A DNA stretch of 64,000 nucleotides from Micromonospora chersina (lineage in GTDB: Bacteria; Actinomycetota; Actinomycetes; Mycobacteriales; Micromonosporaceae), in NCBI RefSeq assembly GCF_900091475.1, contig NZ_FMIB01000002.1, positions 6,014,001 through 6,078,000 on the forward strand, read 5' to 3'. Within the stretch, counting starts at the first letter, position 1. Each line of letters begins with the position of its first letter. Positions 57,412 to 64,000 of the stretch are shown here, in pieces. The notes beneath the pieces were generated by a model. That model was not told where the DNA came from, ran no database searches, and worked only from the letters and a program-made list of their open reading frames with translations. Both the position numbers and the translations under genes were made by a program.

Positions 57412-58532
57412 GCCGCACCTTGCTGATCACCAACGACTTCCCGCCCCGCCCCGGCGGCATCCAGTCGTTCGTGCACCACCTGGCGGTGCGCCAGCCACCG
57501 GGCTCCGTGGTGGTCTACGCGTCGAGCTGGCGCGGCGCGGCCAAGTTCGACGCGGACCAGCCGTTCGAGGTGGTCCGGGAGCGCACCAAGGTGCTGCTGC
57601 CCACCCCGCTGGTGGCCCGCCGGGCGGCGCGGCTGGCGCGGGCGTACGACTGCGACACGGTGTGGTTCGGCGCGGCGGCCCCGCTGGGGCTGCTCGCGGC
57701 GGGGCTGCGGCGGCGGACCGGGATCCGCCGGGCGGTGGCGCTCACCCACGGGCACGAGGCCGGCTGGGCCGCGCTGCCCGGCGCCCGGTCGGCGCTGCGC
57801 CGGATCGGCCGCGGTGTGGACGTCACCACCTACCTCGGTGAGTACACCCGGGTCCGGCTGGCCCGGGTGCTCGACGGGGTGACCGAGCTGCGCCGGCTCG
57901 CGCCGGGCGTCGACGTGGACACCTACCACCCGGGCGTCGACGGCGAACGGGTGCGGCTGCGGCTGGGGCTGGCCGACCGGCCGGTGGTGGTGTGCGTGTC
58001 GCGCCTGGTCCCGCGCAAGGGGCAGGACATGCTCATCCGGGCGATGCCGGAGATCCGCCGCCGGGTGCCGGACGCCGCGCTGCTGGTCGTCGGCGGCGGC
58101 CCCTACCGGGCGACGCTGGAGAAGCTGGCCCGGCAGACCGGTGTGGAACGCGACGTGGTGTTCACCGGGTCGGTGCCCTCGGCCGAGCTGCCCGCCCACT
58201 ACGCGGCCGGCGACGTCTACGCGATGCCCTGCCGCACCCGCAACCGCGGCCTGGATGTCGAGGGCCTGGGGATCGTCTACCTGGAGGCCAGCGCGACCGG
58301 GCTGCCGGTGGTGGCCGGCGACTCCGGCGGCGCGCCGGACGCGGTCCGCGAGGGCGAGACCGGTTACGTGGTCCGCGGCCGGGACGTGGCCCAGCTCGCC
58401 GACCGGGTGGCGACCCTGCTCGCCGACCGGGACCTGGCCCGCCAGTTCGGCGCGGCCGGCCGGGCCTGGGTGGAGCGCGAGTGGCGCTGGGAGACCCAGG
58501 CCGAGCGGATGGCCGCCCTGCTCGCCGGCTGA
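57408..58532 (+). CDS. pimB: GT4 mannosyltransferase, PimB type
   Basis: This 374-residue glycosyltransferase of the GT-B fold matches PimB, which adds the second mannose to phosphatidylinositol mannoside using GDP-mannose. The N terminus is LLITNDFPPRPGGIQSFVHHL. The donor-binding region is VSRLVPRKGQDMLIRAMPE. The hallmark PCRTRNRGLDVEGLGIVYLEASATG contains the Ex7E-type site. The ATG at 57408 overlaps the protease gene by 4 nt. This is consistent with PIM glycolipids in the envelope. A related GT4 role cannot be excluded, but the match is good. Confidence 0.88.
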   Translation: MSRTLLITNDFPPRPGGIQSFVHHLAVRQPPGSVVVYASSWRGAAKFDADQPFEVVRERTKVLLPTPLVARRAARLARAYDCDTVWFGAAAPLGLLAAGLRRRTGIRRAVALTHGHEAGWAALPGARSALRRIGRGVDVTTYLGEYTRVRLARVLDGVTELRRLAPGVDVDTYHPGVDGERVRLRLGLADRPVVVCVSRLVPRKGQDMLIRAMPEIRRRVPDAALLVVGGGPYRATLEKLARQTGVERDVVFTGSVPSAELPAHYAAGDVYAMPCRTRNRGLDVEGLGIVYLEASATGLPVVAGDSGGAPDAVREGETGYVVRGRDVAQLADRVATLLADRDLARQFGAAGRAWVEREWRWETQAERMAALLAG

Positions 58533-58570
58533 CCCACGGGCGGGCCGCCAGGCCGGAGCGGTCCGAGGCC

Positions 58571-58599
58571 GGCGGCCCCGGCGTCGGGCCGGGGCCGCC
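58571..58599. terminator. Hairpin terminator between pimB and MMPL gene
   Basis: GGCGGCCCCGGC (58571-58582) pairs with GCCGGGGCCGCC (58588-58599) over a 5-nt loop, between two convergent genes. Confidence 0.78.
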
Positions 58600-58614
58600 A
58601 CGTGAAGCGGGTGG

Positions 58615-60723
58615 TCAGGTGCGGGCGAGGGCCGGCTCCGCCGCGACCGGCCGCGGCGACCGGCGGGCCAGCCGCCCCGGCCACCAGGTGCGCGCGCCGA
58701 GGTCCAGGGTCAGCGCCGGGATCAGCAGGCTGCGCACCAGCAGGGTGTCGAGCAGGATGCCCAGCGCCACGATGACGCCCATCTGCACCGACGGCACCAG
58801 CGGCAGCACCAGCAGCGCGCCGAAGGTGGCGGCCAGCACCACGCCCGCGCTGGTGATCACCCCGCCGGTGACGGCGAGCGCGCGCAGCACGCCCGGCCGG
58901 TGCCCGATCCGGGCGACCTCCTCGCGGGCCCGGGTCATCAGGAAGATGGTGTAGTCCACACCGAGCGCCACCAGGAACAGGAACGCCTGCAACGGGACCC
59001 CGACGAAGAGCCGGGGGTGGCCCAGGGCGTCGAGCACCAGCCCGGCCGCACCCATGGCAGCCGCGTACGACAGCACCACGCTGGCCATCAGCAGCAGCGG
59101 CGCGACCAGCGACCGCAGCAGCAGCACGAGGATGACCAGGACGACCGCGAGCACCAGCGGGATGACCACCCGGTTGTCCCGGTTCACCGTGCGTTCCTCG
59201 TCGAGCAGCGTGGCCGTCCGCCCCCCGACCAGGGCCCGCGCGTCGGGCACCGCGTGCACGGCTGCTCGCAGCCGGGTCACCGTGTCCCGGGCGGCGTCGC
59301 TGTCCGGCGCGCCGGCGAGCACGGCCGGCACCCGGACCCACCGGCCGTCCGCCGAGGGCTCGGGCGCGCCCACCTCGGCGACCCCGGGCACCGCGCGGGC
59401 GGCGGCCACCACCCGGTCGGCCGTACCGGCGGCGGCCAGGATCTCGGCCGGCGCTGCCGAGCCGCCCGGGTAGTGGGCGGCGATCAGCCGCTGGCCGGCG
59501 ACCGAGCCGACCTCGGTGGTGAACGACTCGTCGTCGGGAAGGCCCAGGCCGAGGTTGCCGATGCCCAGGGCCAGCGCGGCCAGCGCGGCGGCGGTGCCGA
59601 GCCAGACCGCCCGGGGCCGGCCGGCGACCAGGCCGGCGATCCGCCGCCACACCCCGTGGTCGGCGGCGCGGTCGCGGGTGTCGGCGCCGGGTGTGTACCG
59701 GGGCACGAACGGCCAGAACAGCCACCTGCCGCACAGCACCAGCACTGCGGGCAGCAGGGTGGTCATGGCCAGCAGCGCCGCGGCGATGCCGACCGCGCCG
59801 ACCGGGCCCAGGCCGCGGGTGGCCGGCAGATCGGCCGCGAGCAGGCAGAGCAGTCCGATCGCGACGGTCGCCGCCGACGCGCAGACCGCGCCGGCCGAGC
59901 GGCGCAGCGCGACCGCCATGGCGGCGTGCCGGTCGGCGTGCCGGCGCAGCTCCTCCCGGTAGCGGGCGATGAGCAGCAGGGCGTAGTCCACGCCGACGCC
60001 GAAGACCAGCACGGTGAGGATGGTCTGGCTCTGGAAGTCGACGGCCAGCCCGGCGTGCCGGGCCAGCAGGTAGACCACCGCCCCGGCGAGCTGGTTGGCC
60101 ACGGCCACCGCGACGAGCGGGATCAGCCACAGCACCGGGCTGCGGTAGGTGACAAGCAGGAGCAGGGCGACGGTGAGCGCGGTGGCCAGCAGCAGCGCGC
60201 CGTCCATCCCGTCGAACGCGTCGAAGACGTCGTGCTCGGCAGCCGCCTCTCCGGTCAGCGCGGTCCGCAGGCCGGGCGGCGCGCCGTCGGCCAGCCGGTC
60301 CTTGAGCGCGCCGACCGCGTCGGCGCGCCGCTCGTCGTCCAGGCTGACCGGTAGGGAGAGCAGCAGCGCCCGACCGTCGGCGGAGGCCACCGGCGGGGAC
60401 ACCGCCCCGCCGTCCGCGTACGCGGCGAAGGCGGCGCGGTCGGCGTCGACCCGGGCCCGGTCGGCCGGGGTGAGCCCGGTGTCGCGGACGTAGACGGCGA
60501 TGGCGAGCGGGTGCCGCGAGCCGGGGAAGGCCGTCTCGGCGCGCTGCACGGCCCGGCTGCTCTCGGCGCCGGCCGGCAGCGCGCCGAGCGTCGAGTTGTC
60601 CTGGACCTCGCCGAGCTTGACGGCGAGCGGGCCGGCCGCCACGAGCAGCGCCAGCCAGAGCAGGAGGACCGCGTACTTGCCGCGGCGGCCGGCGGGCAGG
60701 CCGGCCAGGCGATGCGGGGACAT
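58615..60723 (-). CDS. MMPL family transporter
   Basis: This is a 702-residue RND-superfamily exporter with the 1+5+1+5 membrane-helix layout. The first periplasmic domain (about residues 35-165) contains SRAVQRAETAFPGSRHPLAI. Conserved acidic/Tyr pairs of the proton relay lie in VFGVGVDYALLLIARYREEL and FLVALGVDYTIFLMTRAREEV. MMPL proteins export lipids or antibiotics, but the substrate here is unknown. AAAGGGA precedes the ATG. It diverges from a two-component system whose genes often flank such exporters, so regulation by that system is plausible. Confidence 0.92.
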   Translation of the reverse strand: MSPHRLAGLPAGRRGKYAVLLLWLALLVAAGPLAVKLGEVQDNSTLGALPAGAESSRAVQRAETAFPGSRHPLAIAVYVRDTGLTPADRARVDADRAAFAAYADGGAVSPPVASADGRALLLSLPVSLDDERRADAVGALKDRLADGAPPGLRTALTGEAAAEHDVFDAFDGMDGALLLATALTVALLLLVTYRSPVLWLIPLVAVAVANQLAGAVVYLLARHAGLAVDFQSQTILTVLVFGVGVDYALLLIARYREELRRHADRHAAMAVALRRSAGAVCASAATVAIGLLCLLAADLPATRGLGPVGAVGIAAALLAMTTLLPAVLVLCGRWLFWPFVPRYTPGADTRDRAADHGVWRRIAGLVAGRPRAVWLGTAAALAALALGIGNLGLGLPDDESFTTEVGSVAGQRLIAAHYPGGSAAPAEILAAAGTADRVVAAARAVPGVAEVGAPEPSADGRWVRVPAVLAGAPDSDAARDTVTRLRAAVHAVPDARALVGGRTATLLDEERTVNRDNRVVIPLVLAVVLVILVLLLRSLVAPLLLMASVVLSYAAAMGAAGLVLDALGHPRLFVGVPLQAFLFLVALGVDYTIFLMTRAREEVARIGHRPGVLRALAVTGGVITSAGVVLAATFGALLVLPLVPSVQMGVIVALGILLDTLLVRSLLIPALTLDLGARTWWPGRLARRSPRPVAAEPALART

Positions 60724-60874
60724 CCGAGTTCCCTTTCGTCGTCACGGTTGCGGGGTCGGCGACCCCGCCTTCGATCCTTCGGTCCGGGCCGGCGCGGGTC
60801 AGGGGTGCCAGCGCGCCGCCCCGGGTGGTGCCAGCACCACCGATCCGGCGGGGACAGTGCCGCAGAATGGGCCC

Positions 60875-62173
60875 GTGGACGGCGTACGCGGACTGCTCCG
60901 CACCTGGATCCGGCCCGGCGCGGTCACCGCCGCGCAGGGGCTGCTGATCGCCCTGCTGGCGTTGGCCACGCACGTCGCGCTCTTCGTGCTGTCCCTGGTG
61001 TCGCTGCTGCTGATCCCGGTGTTCGGCGTGGGGTTCGCGCTATTCCCGGTGGTCACCGCGCTGGTCCGGCTCTGCGTCGGTCTGCACCGCCGGCTGGCCC
61101 GGTGGGGCGGGACGGAGATGGCCACGCCCTACCTGCCGGCCCCGGCGGGCGCGCAGTTCGGCACCTGGCGGCGGTTCCGCTGGGTGGTGAGCGACCCGGC
61201 CACCTGGCGTGACCTGTCCTGGCTGCTGCCCGGCGCGGTTACCGGCGCGGTCTGCCTGGCCGCCTTCGTCCTGCCGGTGTACGGCCTGGAGGGCCTGCTC
61301 GGGGTCCCGCTGGTGCTGCACCTGACCGTCGGCTTCGGCTACGGCCCGTTCTGGCCGATCGACAACCTCGTCGAGGCGCTGCTCTGCTTCCCGCTGGGCG
61401 CACTGTTCCTGGTCGGCGGAGTGGCCGCGGGGCGCTGGCTGGTCTGGGTCCACCTGGCCTTCGCCCGGTTCTTCCTGCCGCCCACCCGCACGGCCGAGCT
61501 GGCGCTACGGGTCCGCCAGCTCACCGTCACCCGCGCCGAGACGGTGGACGCGCAGGCGGCCGAGCTGCGGCGGATCGAGCGGGACCTGCACGACGGTGCG
61601 CAGGCCCGGATCGTCGCGCTGAGCATGAGCATCGGCCTGGCCGAGCAGCTCGTGGGGGACGACCCGGAGGCGGTGCGGCGGCTGCTCGCCGAGGCGCGGG
61701 AGACCAGCGGGCAGGCCCTGGCGGAGCTGCGCGGGCTGGTACGCGGCATCCACCCGCCGGTGCTCGCCGAGCGCGGCCTGGCGGGCGCCGTACGCGCGCT
61801 GGCGCTGGCCGTGCCGCTGCCGGTGGCGGTGACCGTCGACCTGCCGGGCCGCCCGGCCGCCCCGGTGGAGTCCGCCGCGTACTTCGCGGTGGCCGAGGGG
61901 CTGGCGAACGTGAGCAAGCACAGCGGGGCGTCCCGGGCCTGGGTCGAGCTGGGTCACAGCGACGGGCGGCTGACCATCGTGGTCGGTGACGACGGGCGGG
62001 GCGGGGCCGACGCGGCGGCGGGCGGCGGCCTGGCGGGGATGGGGCGTCGCCTGGCCGCGTTCGATGGGACGATGGTGGTGACCAGTCCGGCCGGTGGGCC
62101 CACCGTCATCGCCATGGAGCTGCCGTGCGAGTTGTCATCGCCGAGGATCTCGCCCTCCTCCGGGACGGGCTGA
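60875..62173 (+). CDS. Sensor histidine kinase, NarL/DesK-type (HisKA_3)
   Basis: This is a 432-residue membrane kinase. About five hydrophobic segments occur in residues 18-225, with large charged loops and no clear extracellular domain, so it may sense the membrane itself. The phosphoacceptor motif is RRIERDLHDGAQARIVALSM. The ATPase part has ALANVSKH-like EGLANVSKHSGA (N box) and VVGDDGRGG (G1). The GTG at 60875 follows CAGAAT (60863-60868) by 6 nt, consistent with a leaderless mRNA. The open frame upstream overlaps the MMPL gene. The gene runs 49 nt into the response regulator gene. Confidence 0.9.
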   Translation: MDGVRGLLRTWIRPGAVTAAQGLLIALLALATHVALFVLSLVSLLLIPVFGVGFALFPVVTALVRLCVGLHRRLARWGGTEMATPYLPAPAGAQFGTWRRFRWVVSDPATWRDLSWLLPGAVTGAVCLAAFVLPVYGLEGLLGVPLVLHLTVGFGYGPFWPIDNLVEALLCFPLGALFLVGGVAAGRWLVWVHLAFARFFLPPTRTAELALRVRQLTVTRAETVDAQAAELRRIERDLHDGAQARIVALSMSIGLAEQLVGDDPEAVRRLLAEARETSGQALAELRGLVRGIHPPVLAERGLAGAVRALALAVPLPVAVTVDLPGRPAAPVESAAYFAVAEGLANVSKHSGASRAWVELGHSDGRLTIVVGDDGRGGADAAAGGGLAGMGRRLAAFDGTMVVTSPAGGPTVIAMELPCELSSPRISPSSGTG

Positions 62174-62799
62174 TCCGCATCCTGGAGGCGTTCGGCTGCC
62201 AGGTGGTCGCGGCCGTCGACAACGGACCGTCGGTGCTGCCCGCGCTGACCGCGCACCGCCCGGACGTCGCGGTGCTCGACGTGCGGCTGCCGCCCACCTT
62301 CACCGACGAGGGGTTGCAGGCCGCCATCCGAGCCCGCGCCGAGATCCCCGGGCTGCCGATCCTGGTGCTGTCCCAGCACGTCGAGCAGCTCTACGCCCGG
62401 GAGCTGCTCTCCGACCGCCTCGGCGGGGTGGGCTACCTGCTCAAGGACCGGGTGTCCCACGTGGACCAGTTCGTCGACGCGGTGCGCCGGGTGGCCGCCG
62501 GCGGCACGGTGATGGACCCGGAGGTGGTCGCCCAGTTGCTGGCCAGCCGGTCCGGGGCGGGGCCGCTGGACGAGCTGACCGCCCGGGAGCGGGAGGTGCT
62601 CGGCCTGATGGCCGAGGGCCGGTCCAACGCGGCGGTCGCGGCCCGGCTCTTCGTCACCGAGAAGGCGGTCAACAAGCACATCAACAACATCTTCAGCAAG
62701 CTGCGGATGCCGCCGTCCGGCGACGACAACCGGCGGGTGCTGGCCGTGCTGGCGTACCTGCACGGTGAGGACGGCCGCCGGCCGCGCACCCCGGCCTGA
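62125..62799 (+). CDS. NarL/FixJ family response regulator
   Basis: This 224-residue regulator has a receiver domain (1-120) with the acidic pair in VVIAEDLALLRDG, the phosphoacceptor in PDVAVLDVRLPP and Lys in GYLLKDRV. A LuxR-type HTH (about 150-215) follows with ELTAREREVLGLMAEGRSNAAVAARLFVTEKAVNKHINNIFSKL. The GTG at 62125 lies inside the kinase gene, an overlap of 49 nt, so the two are translationally linked. The neighbouring divergent MMPL gene is the obvious candidate target. Confidence 0.94.
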   Translation: MRVVIAEDLALLRDGLIRILEAFGCQVVAAVDNGPSVLPALTAHRPDVAVLDVRLPPTFTDEGLQAAIRARAEIPGLPILVLSQHVEQLYARELLSDRLGGVGYLLKDRVSHVDQFVDAVRRVAAGGTVMDPEVVAQLLASRSGAGPLDELTAREREVLGLMAEGRSNAAVAARLFVTEKAVNKHINNIFSKLRMPPSGDDNRRVLAVLAYLHGEDGRRPRTPA

Positions 62800-62805
62800 C
62801 CGGGC

Positions 62806-64000
62806 TCAGGAGACGCTGTCGGTCAGGGCGGGGGAGCGGCGCAGGTGCGGCACGGCCGGTCCGGGGCGGCCGAAGTGCCAGCCCTGCCCGGCGTCGCAGC
62901 CGATCGCGCGCAGCCGGTCCGCCTGGTCGGCGGTCTCCACCCCCTCGGCGGTGACGGTCAGGCCGAGGGCGTGCGCCAGGGAGACCAGCGAGGCGAGGAT
63001 CCGCTCGTCGGTGCGGCTGCCCGGGTCGTCGGCCGGTGCGCGCAGCCCGGCCACGAACTCGCCGGCCACCTTCAGCTCGCTCACCGGCAGGTCCCGCAGG
63101 TACGCCAGGTTGCAGTAGCCGGTGCCGAAGTCGTCGATGGCGACCCGGACGCCGAGGTCGGCCAGCACCCGCAGGGCACGGACCGGCTCCGCCACGGTGC
63201 TCATCATGGTGCTCTCGGTGATCTCCAGTTGCAGCCGTTCGGGGGGCAGGCCGGTGCGCCCGAGCACGCCCTGCACCTCCTGCACCAGCCCGGGCCGGTG
63301 CAGCTGGCGGACGGCCAGGTTGACGCTCACGAACGGGGCGTCGGCCGCCCCGGCCGCCCAGGTTCCCGCCTCGCGGCACGCCTCGGCGAGCACCCAGCTG
63401 CCGAGCCGGACGATCAGGCCGGTCTCCTCGGCGAGCGGGATGAAGCTGTCCGGGCGGAGCACGCCCAGCTCCGGGTGGCGCCAGCGGACCAGCGCCTCCA
63501 TGCCGACCACCCGGCCGTCGCGCAGCCCGGTCAGCGGCTGGTAGTCGAGGTAGAACTCGCCCCGGTCCAGCGCCGCGGGGATCGCGGCGGAGAGGGCGTA
63601 GCGGGCCAGCTCACGGCGGTTGCGGTCGGCGTCGAAGATCGACCAGCGGGCCCCGCCGGCCGCCTTGGCCCAGTGCAGGGTGCTGTCCGCCGCGCGCATC
63701 AGCTCCATCGGCGAGGTGCCGGCCACCTGCCGCTCCACGATGCCGATGCTGGCCGACACGGTCAGCTCGTGCCCCTCGACAAGCGCCGGCTCGCTCACCG
63801 CCGCCAGGGCCGCCTCGGCCACCTTGACCACGTCCTCGGTGCACCCGGTGCGCTCGACCAGGATGACGAACTCGTCGCCGCCGAGCCGGGCCACCAGGTG
63901 CTCGCCGAGCGCCCGCCGCAGCCGCCGCGCCACCGAGACCAGCAGCGAGTCGCCGACCTGGTGGCCGAGGGAGTCGTTGACGACTTTGAACCGGTCCAGG
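62806..64000 (-). CDS. GGDEF-EAL cyclic-di-GMP protein, N terminus outside window
   Basis: The C-terminal ~398 residues of a longer protein are visible, and the coding frame continues past position 64000 (LDRFKVVNDSLGHQVGDSLL). The diguanylate cyclase motif is intact (RLGGDEFVIL), as is the EAL motif (VGMEALVRWRHPE). The phosphodiesterase residues SVNLAV, EITES, DDFGTGY and AEGVET are kept. The usual LKID is LKVAG, losing a conserved acidic residue, and QGYLFGRP is QGWHFGRP, so phosphodiesterase activity may be reduced. The stop lies 6 bp from that of the convergent response regulator. Sensor domains cannot be seen. Confidence 0.9.
   Translation of the reverse strand, partial: LDRFKVVNDSLGHQVGDSLLVSVARRLRRALGEHLVARLGGDEFVILVERTGCTEDVVKVAEAALAAVSEPALVEGHELTVSASIGIVERQVAGTSPMELMRAADSTLHWAKAAGGARWSIFDADRNRRELARYALSAAIPAALDRGEFYLDYQPLTGLRDGRVVGMEALVRWRHPELGVLRPDSFIPLAEETGLIVRLGSWVLAEACREAGTWAAGAADAPFVSVNLAVRQLHRPGLVQEVQGVLGRTGLPPERLQLEITESTMMSTVAEPVRALRVLADLGVRVAIDDFGTGYCNLAYLRDLPVSELKVAGEFVAGLRAPADDPGSRTDERILASLVSLAHALGLTVTAEGVETADQADRLRAIGCDAGQGWHFGRPGPAVPHLRRSPALTDSVS

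Overview
The window is 64 kb of contiguous, very GC-rich chromosomal DNA from an actinobacterium, most likely a Micromonospora-type member of the Micromonosporaceae. The evidence is extreme third-position GC bias with long antisense shadow frames, many GTG starts, GGAGG-type ribosome sites next to many apparently leaderless genes, an actinobacterial cytochrome bcc/aa3 cluster (diheme QcrC, QcrA, QcrB, CtaC, CtaE, CtaF), a PimB-type mannosyltransferase, and actinobacterial families (DUF3043, LtrA, DUF4142, Lrp-type RAM protein). From memory, the order sucB-lpdA-pepA ... cta/qcr-trpD is also found in the Streptomyces core chromosome, so most of this is conserved backbone. I see no tRNA, rRNA, CRISPR array, integrase, transposase or phage gene.

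Region by region: 0-3.2 kb holds an LtrA-family membrane protein and a TetR repressor divergent from a short-chain dehydrogenase, with two clear palindromic operators between them. 3.2-10 kb is central metabolism: E2 and E3 of 2-oxoacid dehydrogenase (sucB, lpdA), a leucyl aminopeptidase and gcvT. 10-16.4 kb is a minus-strand run: Ser/Thr kinase, a fused CobU-CobT, CobS and a DUF2314 protein. 16.5-18.6 kb has a membrane M50 protease and an aldo/keto reductase. 18.7-24.7 kb is one 2005-codon gene for a mostly disordered, repeat-filled protein ending in TPR-like and WG-repeat modules. 24.9-27.5 kb encodes a three-gene ABC-2 exporter. 27.5-29.3 kb is azlCD with a divergent XRE-cupin regulator.

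29.3-37.9 kb carries a DUF3043 protein, murA, nadA, glycerate kinase, a DUF4232 lipoprotein, erpA, a PfkB sugar kinase, and a TusA/cysteine desulfurase pair. 38-47.8 kb is the respiratory block: ctaC, ctaF, (trpD and small genes), ctaG, ctaE, qcrCAB. ctaD, which encodes the catalytic oxidase subunit I, is absent. A 0.7 kb noncoding stretch after ctaF contains two copies of a 55-nt hairpin repeat (a third lies after gcvT), a nested hairpin and a 7-nt tandem repeat. 48-64 kb holds a DUF4142 secreted protein, a stand-alone RAM protein, a nucleotidyltransferase, a NUDIX protein, a short RelA/SpoT homologue, a DEDD exonuclease-GIY-YIG fusion, an NYN-domain protein, an M48 protease with pimB, an MMPL exporter divergent from a NarL-type two-component system, and a GGDEF-EAL protein cut off by the window end.

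Functionally the genes link TCA-cycle and respiratory energy metabolism with cofactor supply (Fe-S, NAD, cobalamin, lipoate enzymes) and envelope biogenesis (MurA, PimB, MMPL). The least explained features are the giant WG-repeat protein, the short overlapping leader ORFs, and the dispersed hairpin repeat.
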